A DNA stretch of 64,000 nt from CAZSAK01 sp964605155 (GCA_964605155.1 CAZSAK010000004.1:105493-169492), one strand, 5' to 3'; numbered from the stretch's first letter, positions 52,344-60,506 are shown. Made by a program: numbers and translations. Notes: generated by a model from the letters alone, not told the origin.

Positions 52344-52622
52344 TCAGGCACGGGCCTGTGCAGCCGCCGATTGGATCCTGGATGGCTGATTACGGGACAG
52401 GCCGCGAGCCACGCCATTGACAAGATCATAAGCGAGATCAATACCGGAGATGGCTGACATTACCAGGTAGATCGTCACCATCGACAAGCCGAAGATCGCT
52501 GCCGGTGCGGTCACGTGCCCCAGTAATATGGCAAAAACGATGCCGAGACTCAGTATGACGCGAAAGCCGCGCTCATTAGGGGTCATGTTTAATCCTTGAT
52601 TGGATTCGTAGCTTGTATTCAT
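52344..52622 (-). CDS. DUF2892-like membrane protein, type A copy 1
   Basis: The ATG at 52622 has AAGGAGTG upstream. 92 residues: N-terminal NQGLNMTPNERGFRVILSLG, two helices, then AISGIDLAYDLVNG in place of the GWxPxYxLLG ending, and a polar, Ala/Arg/Gln-rich tail. About half of the positions are shared with the copy at 53267. Expressed from a promoter carrying a PmrA-type array. Confidence 0.72.
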   Translation of the reverse strand: MNTSYESNQGLNMTPNERGFRVILSLGIVFAILLGHVTAPAAIFGLSMVTIYLVMSAISGIDLAYDLVNGVARGLSRNQPSRIQSAAAQARA

Positions 52623-52671
52623 GTTTAACACTCCTTTTGTATGGTTACGATTCAATGCGTCTACGGTGAAC

Positions 52672-52731
52672 AAGATATCAGGGCAATCTTAAAATATGCT
52701 TAGAGATCGCTTAACAACGGCTTAAAATGAG
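52672..52731 (-). promoter_or_regulatory. PmrA/QseB-type hexamer array and -10, DUF2892 type A copy 1
   Basis: CTTAAA, CTTAGA, CTTAAC and CTTAAA begin at 52688, 52699, 52710 and 52721, exactly 11 bp apart. The first is 66 bp from the ATG at 52622. Reading leftwards, a TATCTT -10 (complement of 52672-52677) is 10 bp from the array, the spacing used by PhoB/OmpR-class activators. Confidence 0.65.
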
Positions 52732-52771
52732 ATTTTTTTTCGCTTGCGCTCAGCCCCGGGGTGAACGGTCT

Positions 52772-53005
52772 TCATGTCCGCAGGTTTATGATCGCGGGTA
52801 ACCTGTTTGCCAGGGCATATAGCGGATCGAATCCATTGATGGCGGTCAATACCTGATACATACCGGTCAGGGAAAATATAACGATACCTGTCGAGGTCTC
52901 GAAAAGGCCGGTACTGACGGCGGTCAACAAAGCCATGCCGAAACAGACACGGAATCCCCGTTCGTGATTCGAGATATTCTGAACGTTGGTACGAGTGCTT
53001 GACAT
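52772..53005 (-). CDS. DUF2892-like membrane protein, type B copy 1
   Basis: 77 residues from an ATG with AAGGAGA upstream. QNISNHERGFRVCFGMALL, two helices, and AINGFDPLYALANRLP, which keeps the family's xGxDPxYxL ending. Closest relative in the window is the copy at 53649. I see no clean hexamer array in front of it (only scattered CTTAA/CTAA near 53089-53113), unlike the other three genes. Confidence 0.75.
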   Translation of the reverse strand: MSSTRTNVQNISNHERGFRVCFGMALLTAVSTGLFETSTGIVIFSLTGMYQVLTAINGFDPLYALANRLPAIINLRT

Positions 53006-53150
53006 AATCCGGTCTCCTTGTGTTGGTGATGAGATGAATCAGTTTGTCTGTGTCAACCTGAAGCCACCCCTGCATCCAATGCAGAGTGCTTCAATCTCTA
53101 CGACTAACCTTAACCTGCCGGGGCAGGTATCAATACTGGAAATGTCTATG

Positions 53151-53193
53151 AAAAAAAAGCGTGGTGGTGAGGGTTAATCGCTGCACCACCACG
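53151..53193 (-). terminator. Rho-independent terminator of DUF2892 unit 2
   Basis: CGTGGTGGTG / CACCACCACG stem (53160-53169 with 53184-53193) and an A8 run at 53151-53158 giving a T run on the minus strand. Confidence 0.88.
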
Positions 53194-53266
53194 GTGTTGT
53201 GGATAATGAACGGGGTATAAAGATGTTTGAATGATACACGTGTCTGTCAGTGTCAATTGACATGAA

Positions 53267-53518
53267 TCAATTGGCTGTATTGATTGCGGGGGACAGACGA
53301 CGTGTCATCCTGTCAGCCAGGTCATAGCCCAGGTCGATGCCCGAGATGGTTGTCATGGCCAGATAGATGCATGCCATTGACAGCGTAAAGATCGCAGCCG
53401 GTGAAGTAACGGCGCCAAGCAGGATGGCAACGATCATACCCAGACCAAGCAGGGCACGGAATCCACGCTCATTGGCTGACATATTAAGGTTCTGGTTCGA
53501 TACAGTGTGTGTATTCAT
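53267..53518 (-). CDS. DUF2892-like membrane protein, type A copy 2
   Basis: 83 residues from the ATG at 53518 (AAGGAGT upstream). NQNLNMSANERGFRALLGLG, two helices, TISGIDLGYDLADRMTRRL. Paralogue of 52344. Preceded by a four-hexamer array at the same 66-bp distance. Confidence 0.74.
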   Translation of the reverse strand: MNTHTVSNQNLNMSANERGFRALLGLGMIVAILLGAVTSPAAIFTLSMACIYLAMTTISGIDLGYDLADRMTRRLSPAINTAN

Positions 53519-53567
53519 GTGAGTGACTCCTTGTAAGTGATTACGGTTAAATGTGTCTACGATGATC

Positions 53568-53627
53568 AAGATATCAGGGTTATCTTAAAACAAGCTTATG
53601 AGTTGCTTAAAACCAGCTTAAGACAAA
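53568..53627 (-). promoter_or_regulatory. PmrA/QseB-type hexamer array and -10, DUF2892 type A copy 2
   Basis: CTTAAA, CTTATG, CTTAAA and CTTAAG begin at 53584, 53595, 53606 and 53617 (11-bp steps). First hexamer to ATG (53518) is 66 bp. The -10 TATCTT is the complement of 53568-53573. Confidence 0.68.
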
Positions 53628-53648
53628 AAATAATTTCCGGTTCCGGTC

Positions 53649-53903
53649 TCAGGCGCCGGCGGATGCCAGTCTGGCATGCGGGGACCTGCGACCAAGCCTT
53701 GCCGACAGGCTGTTCGCAACCGTATAGACCGGGTCGATGCCGATAATCGCGGTCAACACCTGGTAGACGGCGATCATGGAAACGGTAAAGATCGCAATCG
53801 GGGCTGAGAACAGGCCGACGCTGATGGCGGTCAGAACGGCCAGACCGGTAATCACGCGAAAGACGCGTTCGTTGTTTGAAATATTCTGGTAGGGATTGTT
53901 CAT
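53649..53903 (-). CDS. DUF2892-like membrane protein, type B copy 2
   Basis: The ATG at 53903 is preferred over 53909: its spacing to AGGAG is normal, and it puts the upstream array at 66 bp, as for the two type A genes. QNISNNERVFRVITGLAVL, two helices, AIIGIDPVYTVANSL, then a basic Ala/Arg/Ser tail. 84 residues. First gene of the whole DUF2892 block. Confidence 0.75.
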   Translation of the reverse strand: MNNPYQNISNNERVFRVITGLAVLTAISVGLFSAPIAIFTVSMIAVYQVLTAIIGIDPVYTVANSLSARLGRRSPHARLASAGA

Positions 53904-53952
53904 GGTCATTGCTCCTGTGTGTTGTGACGGATAATTAATGACTTCGGGGTAC

Positions 53953-54012
53953 AGATTACCGGGGGATTCTTAAGCCAACCTTAGCGGTAGCTTAAGGCAA
54001 GCTTAAATACAT
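53953..54012 (-). promoter_or_regulatory. PmrA/QseB-type hexamer array and -10, DUF2892 type B copy 2
   Basis: CTTAAG, CTTAGC, CTTAAG and CTTAAA begin at 53969, 53980, 53991 and 54002, in exact 11-bp steps; this is the best match to yTTAAk-N5-yTTAAk in the window. First hexamer to ATG (53903) is 66 bp. A TAATCT -10 is the complement of 53953-53958. Confidence 0.7.
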
Positions 54013-54514
54013 AAATAAATTTGCTCCCTGACGTTTTTTGTTCCCTAATCGGGACCTTTTTGTCGATCCCGGTACGCATTCAGCCCCGGCCGCGGGGTCA
54101 TGGGCGCCGGAAGGGCCTGCCAGGACACCGTCTGGGGCTTTCCTCTGCGGCTGAAAGGCAGATCCGGATCTTGTGAAGGGAATTGGCCGTGCGAATAAAA
54201 TGCGATGTCACGGCCGTTTCTGGCGGCCTGAATACGAACATTCATTGCAGCAGGTGGGATCTATTCGGAGAATCAATCAGGGGCGTCACGATTTTGTCGC
54301 TTGCTGCGTCAATCCAGCCCGCATCAACCTGTTCTTAGACCCGGTGGCATCGAGGCGTCTTGTGCCCCGGCCATCGCCGGCCCAGCGGCGATTTTGCTCA
54401 TCAAATGTGTAAGAGTTCATTACAATACATTGCCTACGATCAATCATCCCAAACCGCCGCCGCGGTGGTCATGATGACTATTGCTTAGTGGACACGCCCT
54501 GTAAGGAGGCAGCC
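54013..54514. other. About 500-bp region without a recognisable gene
   Basis: A 66-codon minus-strand frame at 54045-54245 has no recognisable domain and no good ribosome site; other frames are shorter. I see no repeat or RNA structure here. It must contain the mscS promoter at its right end. Confidence 0.35.
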
Positions 54515-55348
54515 ATGCTCGAAGATTTTACTCAAACGGATTACATCAATATGTATCTCATCCCGTGGTCGATCAAGATTGTCAGCGCACTGCTGATATT
54601 CATCATCGGTCGCTGGATCGCCAAGGCCATCGTCAGGTTTGTTGAAAAGCTCATGATGCGCTCCAAGCTCGATGCGATGCTGGTCGCGTTCATCGGTAAC
54701 ATCGCCTATGTTTTATTACTGGCCGTGGTCATACTCGCCACGCTGGAACAGCTCGGGGTGGAGACCACCTCGGCACTCGCCATCCTCGGCGCCGCCGGTC
54801 TCGCCATCGGTCTCGCATTGCAAAGCTCATTGTCCAACTTCGCCGCCGGGGTGATGCTGATCATGTTCCGGCCCTTCAAGGTGGGTGATTACGTGGAGGC
54901 GGCCGGTAACGCGGGTATCGTGGAGTCGATCGCGATATTCAGCACCGTGATGCGCACCGGTGATAACCGCGAGGTCACCATTCCCAACGGGCAGATCTAC
55001 GGCAGTACCATCATCAATTATTCCGCCCGCGAGACACGCCGCATCGACATGATATTCAGCATCGGTTACGACGACGATATCCGCAAGGCGAAGTCCATCA
55101 TCGAAGAGGTCCTCAATGCAGAAGAACGCATCCTCGAGGAACCGGCGCCGACCATCATGCTGATGGAGCTCGGTGCCAGCAGCGTCGATATCGCGGTGCG
55201 TCCATGGGTCAAATCGTCAGATTACTGGAACGTGCGCGCCTTCCTGTTGGAAGAGATCAAGACACGTTTCGATGCCAGCGGCATCAGTATCCCGTTCCCG
55301 CAACAGGATGTACATGTAAAGGAATTCCCGGCCAGAGCTGCCGGTTGA
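54515..55348 (+). CDS. Small-conductance mechanosensitive channel (MscS family)
   Basis: The ATG at 54515 has AAGGAGG six bases upstream. 277 residues: three membrane helices (about 17-38, 58-80, 85-112), the third being the Gly/Ala-rich pore helix (ILGAAGLAIGLALQSSLSNF), then the beta domain (FKVGDYVEAAGNAGIVESI, TIPNGQIYGSTIINYSA) and the alpha/beta cage domain. Releases solutes on hypo-osmotic shock. Typical YggB length. Confidence 0.92.
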   Translation: MLEDFTQTDYINMYLIPWSIKIVSALLIFIIGRWIAKAIVRFVEKLMMRSKLDAMLVAFIGNIAYVLLLAVVILATLEQLGVETTSALAILGAAGLAIGLALQSSLSNFAAGVMLIMFRPFKVGDYVEAAGNAGIVESIAIFSTVMRTGDNREVTIPNGQIYGSTIINYSARETRRIDMIFSIGYDDDIRKAKSIIEEVLNAEERILEEPAPTIMLMELGASSVDIAVRPWVKSSDYWNVRAFLLEEIKTRFDASGISIPFPQQDVHVKEFPARAAG

Positions 55349-55415
55349 TATTCATGGGCCATAATAATCGGCGCATCCCACGGTGTCTCCCACGATGCAT
55401 CCGGGGCGCCGGTTG

Positions 55416-55754
55416 TTACTGGCTTTGCTCCACCATGTAATCGACAGCGGCCCTGACCTCTTCATCGGTCAGGCTGCTGTTGCCGCCGCGCGCCGGCATG
55501 GTGGCCTCACCGCGAAAGCCGTTGATCGAGTTTTCGTACAGTGTTTCACGCCCCTTGGCGATCAGAGGTTTCCAGGCCTCGGCGTCACCCACCTGGGGTG
55601 CGCCCATCATACCGGTACCGTGACACATCCTGCATGACTTGTTAAAGATCGCCTCACCGTCGGCCGCATGGAGCGGCAACACTGCGACAGCAAGCCATGC
55701 ACCCGTGATGACTGATAACATCATGTGTTTGGTGTTTGTGGTGGATTTCATCAT
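55416..55754 (-). CDS. Cytochrome c5-like protein
   Basis: 112 residues; signal peptide to about residue 31 (PLHAADG), haem motif CRMCH (Cys41, Cys44, His45) and the c5 features GMMGAPQVGDAEAW and ATMPARGGNSSLTDEEV with the Met ligand. An ATG one codon later has better ribosome spacing. Small periplasmic carrier, encoded last in the bc1 operon and so a likely electron acceptor of the complex. Confidence 0.88.
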   Translation of the reverse strand: MMKSTTNTKHMMLSVITGAWLAVAVLPLHAADGEAIFNKSCRMCHGTGMMGAPQVGDAEAWKPLIAKGRETLYENSINGFRGEATMPARGGNSSLTDEEVRAAVDYMVEQSQ

Positions 55755-55766
55755 AGACTCCTTGAG

Positions 55767-56183
55767 CTAATTATTTGGTGCACCTTCTTTAATCCACCGC
55801 CTCAGCTGACTGACCTCGTCCGCGGAGAGTGGATTATGGCCATCGATCGGCATCCGTATAGCCGGGTCGGTGCGTGACTCGACCAGCGCCAACAGCGTGC
55901 TGCCGGCGGGATCCCCGGGGTGGATCACCGGTCCGAGCCGCGTACCCTGCATCAGCTGTTCGTAGCTGTCCATCGCCAGACCGCTCTGCTGTGTCCCGGT
56001 GCCGTCGTTATCGTGACATCGTCCACAGTGTTCCGTCAGCAACGGGACAATGTCCTCCTTGTAACTCACCGGCACCGTACCCTGTGAGCAGCCGGCGGAT
56101 AACAGGGCCAAAAGCAAAACACCCCTACCGCCACCCGCCAGTTGCCGCATCACCGGTTTGTACAACCTGAACGTGTTCAACAT
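55767..56183 (-). CDS. Lipoprotein cytochrome c in the bc1 operon
   Basis: The start is put at 56183, one base after the c1 stop, with GGAGGGT upstream; longer frames run into cytochrome c1. Signal peptide with lipobox LSAGC (Cys32), then CGRCH (Cys53, Cys56, His57) in the context of planctomycete-type cytochromes (EDIVPLLTEHC, LAMDSYEQLMQGT, PAIRMPIDGHNPLSADEV). 138 residues. An extra, membrane-tethered haem protein between c1 and c5 is unusual; it may relay electrons. Confidence 0.8.
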   Translation of the reverse strand: MLNTFRLYKPVMRQLAGGGRGVLLLALLSAGCSQGTVPVSYKEDIVPLLTEHCGRCHDNDGTGTQQSGLAMDSYEQLMQGTRLGPVIHPGDPAGSTLLALVESRTDPAIRMPIDGHNPLSADEVSQLRRWIKEGAPNN

Positions 56184-56184
56184 A

Positions 56185-56862
56185 TCAAGACCCTCCGATG
56201 GTAGGACCGATGCCATGATCGACACCCTTCCAGATACGCCGTTTCCACAGAAAGAGCAAGGTCGTTAGAATCACCAGATAGACGATCACGAAACCGCCGA
56301 GCTTGATGCGAAAGCCGGCATTGGGTTCGGCCGCCCATTCCAGGAAGGCGGCGACATCGGCGGCGGTACGCTCGATCTGCCGACGGTCCGCGTCACTGCC
56401 CTGGAAGCTGTAGCCGAGCACGTCCGGCATGGCGATGCCGGGAAACTCATGATTATCGGTGGTGTTGTCCTCGGTGGTATAAAAACCGGTCAGCAGCCTG
56501 TACACATACTGCCCGCCGCCTTCGCGGGCAGCGGTGATCAACGACAGGTCGGGCGGCTCCTTGCCGAAACTCGCACGTGCCATGTCCGCCGGCATCAGGC
56601 TGAACAGCGGCGAGTTCAGGTGCTTGTCACCCTTCCACAGGTCCAGCGTGTCGCGATCGACACCTAGCGTGAGCAGATTGCGGTAGCGGATATATTTCAG
56701 GCTGTGGCAGTTCATGCACAGCGAGGTCACCGTCTCGGCGCCGTGCTGCACGCTGGCGGCATCAGAGGGGATCGGTACCGGCGGTGCGGCATGTACACCG
56801 TTCGACACCAGCCAGACCGGCACCAACAGACCCATCGCCCACCGCCGTATGAATCTCATCAC
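56185..56862 (-). CDS. petC: Cytochrome c1, bc1 complex
   Basis: 225 residues; signal peptide (to about 26), haem site CMNCHSLKY (Cys49, Cys52, His53), the Met ligand probably in EFPGIAMPDVLGY, and a C-terminal anchor helix (about 188-207, GFVIVYLVILTTLLFLW). Accepts electrons from the Rieske protein and passes them to soluble cytochrome c. 4-bp overlap with petB. Confidence 0.93.
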   Translation of the reverse strand: MMRFIRRWAMGLLVPVWLVSNGVHAAPPVPIPSDAASVQHGAETVTSLCMNCHSLKYIRYRNLLTLGVDRDTLDLWKGDKHLNSPLFSLMPADMARASFGKEPPDLSLITAAREGGGQYVYRLLTGFYTTEDNTTDNHEFPGIAMPDVLGYSFQGSDADRRQIERTAADVAAFLEWAAEPNAGFRIKLGGFVIVYLVILTTLLFLWKRRIWKGVDHGIGPTIGGS

Positions 56863-58130
56863 CGTTGCCCCTCCCCTGGCGGTGAGGTCTGTGCATCATA
56901 GTGTTCCTGTGCCTCGTCACGGATCAGTTTCAATGCCTCCTCGGGCAGATCCTGTTTGCGGGCCAACAGGCGATTTTCCCATTGCGATGTAAACGGCAGC
57001 AGGATGAATGTCAAAAAGTAGATCAGGGTCGCGATCTCACCGGCGGTCGCCACGGCCGGGCTGACCGGTTGTGAACCGATATAACCGAGCGCGAACACAT
57101 CACAGATGAAGACGAAGAACATCACCCGGTAGACGGGTCGATAGCACGCACCGCCGGGCACCTTGCAGCGGTCGAGAAACGGCATGAGCGTAAAGATCAT
57201 GATCGACAACACCATCGCCACCACGCCGCCGAGCTTGTCGGGGATCGAGCGCAGGATGGCGTAAAACGGCAGGAAATACCATTCCGGCTCGATGTGTGCC
57301 GGTGTCTGTAACGGGTTGGCCGGGATAGAGTTGTCCGTCTCGATGAAAAACTCAGGTTTGAAAAACACGAAGAAGCAAAAGATGATCAGGAACACGCCGA
57401 GACCGAAAAAGTCCTTGATGGTGTAGTAGGGATGAAACGGGATATTGTCCCTGGCATGCAGGGTGATCCCCGACGGGTTGCTACTCCTCACGGTATGCAG
57501 CGCCACCAGGTGGATCACCACCACCATCATGATCAGGAACGGGAACAGGTAGTGCAGTGAGAAAAACCGCGTCAGGGTCGCATCGCCGACCGCGAAATCA
57601 CCGCGCAGCCAGATCACGATATCGTGACCGATCACCGGCGTGGCGCCGAACAGGCTGGTGATCACCTGTGCGCCCCAGTACGACATCTGGCCCCACGGTA
57701 GCAGGTAGCCCATGAACGCGGTGGCCATCAGCATCAGCAGCAGCACCTGCCCGCTCCACCACATCAGTTCGCGCGGCGCGCGGTAGGAACCGTAGTAGAG
57801 CGTGCGCGCCATGTGGATGAAGATCACCACGAAGAAAGCCGACGCGCCGGTGGAGTGCAGGTAACGGATCAGCCAGCCGAAGTGCACCTCGCGCATGATG
57901 TATTGCACCGAATCGAAGGCCTCGGAGGCATCGGGTTTGTAATGCATCGCCAGAAACACCCCGGTGGCGATCTGCAGCACCAGCACGAAGCCGGCGAGAA
58001 AACCGAAGTTCCACCAGTAATTGAGATTGCGCGGGGTAGGGTAGTCCGTCAACTCATGGCGGATGAAGCGCGTCAACGGAAAGCGCGCGTCGATCCAGCG
58101 CCGCAGCCGGCTTGTGTCCTGCTCACTCAT
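56859..58130 (-). CDS. petB: Cytochrome b, bc1 complex
   Basis: 423 residues, eight helices. The haem ligands are in GWLIRYLHSTGASAFFVVIFIHM and later in HYLFPFLIMMVVVIHLVALH; the Qo-site motif is seen as PEWYFLPFYAILRS. Oxidises ubiquinol at Qo and reduces quinone at Qi. 4-bp overlaps with petA and petC show one operon. The C-terminal extension (about 30 residues) is hydrophilic. Confidence 0.95.
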   Translation of the reverse strand: MSEQDTSRLRRWIDARFPLTRFIRHELTDYPTPRNLNYWWNFGFLAGFVLVLQIATGVFLAMHYKPDASEAFDSVQYIMREVHFGWLIRYLHSTGASAFFVVIFIHMARTLYYGSYRAPRELMWWSGQVLLLMLMATAFMGYLLPWGQMSYWGAQVITSLFGATPVIGHDIVIWLRGDFAVGDATLTRFFSLHYLFPFLIMMVVVIHLVALHTVRSSNPSGITLHARDNIPFHPYYTIKDFFGLGVFLIIFCFFVFFKPEFFIETDNSIPANPLQTPAHIEPEWYFLPFYAILRSIPDKLGGVVAMVLSIMIFTLMPFLDRCKVPGGACYRPVYRVMFFVFICDVFALGYIGSQPVSPAVATAGEIATLIYFLTFILLPFTSQWENRLLARKQDLPEEALKLIRDEAQEHYDAQTSPPGEGQR

Positions 58131-58663
58131 GCCTTGCCGATGATGATCCTGGTCTTGCCGTCGAAACGGTACGGCGGGACGGCCAGATTCCGCGGCGCCG
58201 GGCCGCGGATCACCCGGCCGCTGTTGTCATATTCACTGCCATGGCAGGGACACAGCCAGCCCTTCTGGCCGTCGCGGTTCGGAATGCAGCCCAGGTGCGT
58301 GCAGATTCCCACCACCACCAGGTACTGCGGCTTGATCACGCGTTCCTTGTCCGGCTGGGGATCGATCTGCGTCTGTTCAGAACGCATAGCGGCGATCTCC
58401 TCGTCGGTACGGTGGAACACGAACACCGGTTTCTTCTCCCACTCCACGGTCTCGACCTTGCCGGCCGTCAGCCCGCCGATATCCACGCTCGTCACGGACT
58501 GTGCCTGTATGTCACGGCTGGGATTCATGCTGGAGATGAACGGCCAGCAGGCGGTGGCGACCCCCGCGGCCGCGACCACCTTGGTACCTGTTGCGAGAAA
58601 ATCACGCCGCTGTTCATCCAACGGCGCGCCACTATCGTCATCGATAGTCTTGTCGTTGCTCAT
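58127..58663 (-). CDS. petA: Rieske iron-sulfur protein, bc1 complex
   Basis: 178 residues. The N terminus RRDFLATGTKVVAAAGVAT is a twin-arginine-type signal and membrane anchor. The 2Fe-2S ligands are Cys121, His123 (CTHLGC) and Cys138, His141 (CPCHG), with disulfide Cys126 and Cys140. First gene of the bc1 operon. Confidence 0.94.
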   Translation of the reverse strand: MSNDKTIDDDSGAPLDEQRRDFLATGTKVVAAAGVATACWPFISSMNPSRDIQAQSVTSVDIGGLTAGKVETVEWEKKPVFVFHRTDEEIAAMRSEQTQIDPQPDKERVIKPQYLVVVGICTHLGCIPNRDGQKGWLCPCHGSEYDNSGRVIRGPAPRNLAVPPYRFDGKTRIIIGKA

Positions 58664-58988
58664 AATGATTCCCGGTGATTGTTAAAAAGGAGGCGGAAGT
58701 CCATCGCATGCCATGCTATAGCATGAATCGACCGATTACTACATCTTGATCATACAACTCAGCCACTGCGTGTCAGTCGTCAAACATGCATCGGCAGGAC
58801 TAACCAGGGCAATCGGGGTTTTCAGAAAAAGAATGGTTACGAAATGATAATGATGACTCTTATGACGCCTCTGGGTGCGGCATCCACGACACAACCTGAT
58901 GGACGTGTCATAACAGCGCTAGCATCGGCGCGGTGACCGATAACGCAATGACCGGGGACATTCCTTCCCCGGTCATTCGATCAGCTCA
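58664..58988. other. 325-bp intergenic region with a hairpin
   Basis: The right end contains AATGACCGGGGA / TCCCCGGTCATT (58947-58958 with 58966-58977), a perfect 12-bp hairpin 11 bp after the stop of the gene at 58989. No T run follows on the minus strand, so it may be a transcript-stabilising or weak stop element. The left part must hold the petABC promoter; no clear box seen. Confidence 0.5.
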
Positions 58989-59390
58989 TCAGTCGAGATC
59001 GTCGACGATATCCGTAACACGCATGGCGGACTTGGGATCGAATTCCCTGCCATAGCAAAACGTTACTTTTGATAACTCGTCCATGTCGACCGGAAAGGCG
59101 TCGAGGTAACGTCTCTCCTTGACAAGGCCAAGGTATACGGCGGCCTTCAGGGCGAAGTCTAACCCGACCTCATGGCTCTTCTCCGGTGACTGATGGAAAA
59201 AACTCGATGGACTGTGGACGTTGCCATTCAATCCGTTAATCGTCGCCAGGATATCCTTGGTCTTCTTGTCCTTGATGGCATACGCACCGGCCACCTTCTC
59301 ATTGATAAACATGACTTCATGCGAGCCGTCCGAGATTACAAAATCCTCGTCCGCCGAAAATACCTTATTGTGTTCATCTTGCAATGTCAT
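58989..59390 (-). CDS. Conserved-looking hypothetical protein, 133 aa
   Basis: The ATG at 59390 has GAGGTG seven bases upstream; an ATG 23 codons earlier lacks a ribosome site. Soluble, acidic. FVISDGSHEVMFINEKVAGAY suggests a beta-rich first half; the second half is helical with KAAVYLGLVKERRYLDAFPVD. One Cys (TFCYG). I recognise no family. Confidence 0.5.
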   Translation of the reverse strand: MTLQDEHNKVFSADEDFVISDGSHEVMFINEKVAGAYAIKDKKTKDILATINGLNGNVHSPSSFFHQSPEKSHEVGLDFALKAAVYLGLVKERRYLDAFPVDMDELSKVTFCYGREFDPKSAMRVTDIVDDLD

Positions 59391-59799
59391 TACCGTCACC
59401 TCGTCTCTTGAAACTTGATCTATTTTACCGCGTTTTCCATAGTTTGTGGATGCTTGCATGACAATCGGGAGCAATCCAACCCAATGTGTAAAGCAGGGCG
59501 ACGCAAATTGCTCAAATAATGGATATATCCTGTCCCCTGTCCCCGCCGGGTAGTCGCTGAATCGGGTTTCCCGACCATCCTGCCCCGGTTCCCATCCCCG
59601 ATATCCGCCCTCTCCCGGCGTATACTATATATACCCCCTGACTTTCCCTCCCGATTGATGAATAATGATGGCATCTAAAGGCGCCATTTCAACAGTCTTG
59701 CTTGTCTTTTGAGTGAAACGGGGAGTCTTCATCTCGAAGACCAACAATAATCCCTCTATATGAAATGACAGGGAAGCATGAAATAAACAGGAGAAACCC
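59391..59799. other. 409-bp intergenic region
   Basis: No supported gene. GTATACTATATATAC at 59630-59644 is an AT-rich near-palindrome that could be a -10 region for the reductase gene at 59800, some 150 bp away; nothing else is clear. Confidence 0.3.
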
Positions 59800-60438
59800 A
59801 TGAAGATCGGAATACTGGGATCCGGCGATGTCGCCAGGGCACTGGCCGACGGATTCCTGCAATACAGACACGATGTGACCCTGGGCACCCGCCATCCCGA
59901 CAAGCTGGCCCCGTGGCTGGAAAAACACCCCAACGCCCAGGTCAACGGGTTCAAAGAGGCCGCCGCCTTCGGCGAGATCATCGTCCTCGCCGTCAAGGGC
60001 ACGGCAGCCGGCGATGTCCTCAAGGCCGCAGGTGCTGAACAACTCAACGGCAAGATCGTCATCGATGCCACCAACCCGATCTCGGACGAGTCGCCCGACA
60101 ATGGTGTGTTGCGATTCTTCACCTCGCTTGATGAATCCCTGATGGAGCGCCTGCAGATGGAATTTCCCGATGCAAAGTTCGTCAAGGCCTTCAACTCGGT
60201 CGGCAACGCCTTCATGGTCGATCCCAAGTTCGCCGACGGCAAGCCGACCATGTTCATCTGCGGCAACGACAAGATGGCCAAGGAACAGGTGACCGCGATC
60301 CTGCACCAGTTCAGCTGGGACACCATGGACATGGGCGGGATGGAGGCCGCCCGCGCCATCGAACCGCTGTGCATGCTGTGGTGCATCCCCGGCTTCCTGC
60401 ACAACGAATGGGCGCATGCCTTCAAGATGCTGCGGTAG
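59800..60438 (+). CDS. NADPH-dependent F420-reductase-like oxidoreductase
   Basis: 212 residues with a Rossmann N terminus KIGILGSGDVARALADGF and the NADP-specific loop LGTRHPDK (Arg-His-Pro-Asp after strand 2). The family (Pfam NADP oxidoreductase, coenzyme F420-dependent) has the later ATNPISDE and KAFNSVGNAFMV. In bacteria without F420 such proteins probably reduce flavins or other substrates. Strong CAGGAGAA ribosome site. Confidence 0.8.
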   Translation: MKIGILGSGDVARALADGFLQYRHDVTLGTRHPDKLAPWLEKHPNAQVNGFKEAAAFGEIIVLAVKGTAAGDVLKAAGAEQLNGKIVIDATNPISDESPDNGVLRFFTSLDESLMERLQMEFPDAKFVKAFNSVGNAFMVDPKFADGKPTMFICGNDKMAKEQVTAILHQFSWDTMDMGGMEAARAIEPLCMLWCIPGFLHNEWAHAFKMLR

Positions 60439-60506
60439 GATAATCAAGTTGATCTTTGTCTCTTTATCATTCCGAATAAGCGCAGCAATTTTGAACGGAG
60501 GTAACC

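Larger units (their letters stand above)
52267..53648 (-). repeat. Tandemly duplicated two-gene DUF2892 unit (second copy continues to 54012)
   Basis: Reading leftwards, the order 'type B gene, 11-bp hexamer array, type A gene, terminator' occurs twice: 53649-53903, 53584-53627, 53267-53518, 53151-53193, and then 52772-53005, 52688-52731, 52344-52622, 52267-52309. Type A proteins begin with NxNxNERGFR-like sequence; type B with QNISNxERxFR. The non-coding parts also resemble each other (GTCTACG then AAGATATCAGGG upstream of both type A genes). The outer array at 53969 has no clear twin before the inner type B gene. Confidence 0.7.

Noticed and set aside
53089..53113. Fourth PmrA-type array in front of the type B gene at 52772
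   Set aside because: CTTCAA, CTAAC and CTTAAC are present but not in 11-bp phase; too weak to call.
52688..54012. Short regular repeats resembling a CRISPR array
   Set aside because: Units are 11 bp with only a hexamer conserved, four per cluster and no spacers of protospacer size; they fit response-regulator boxes.
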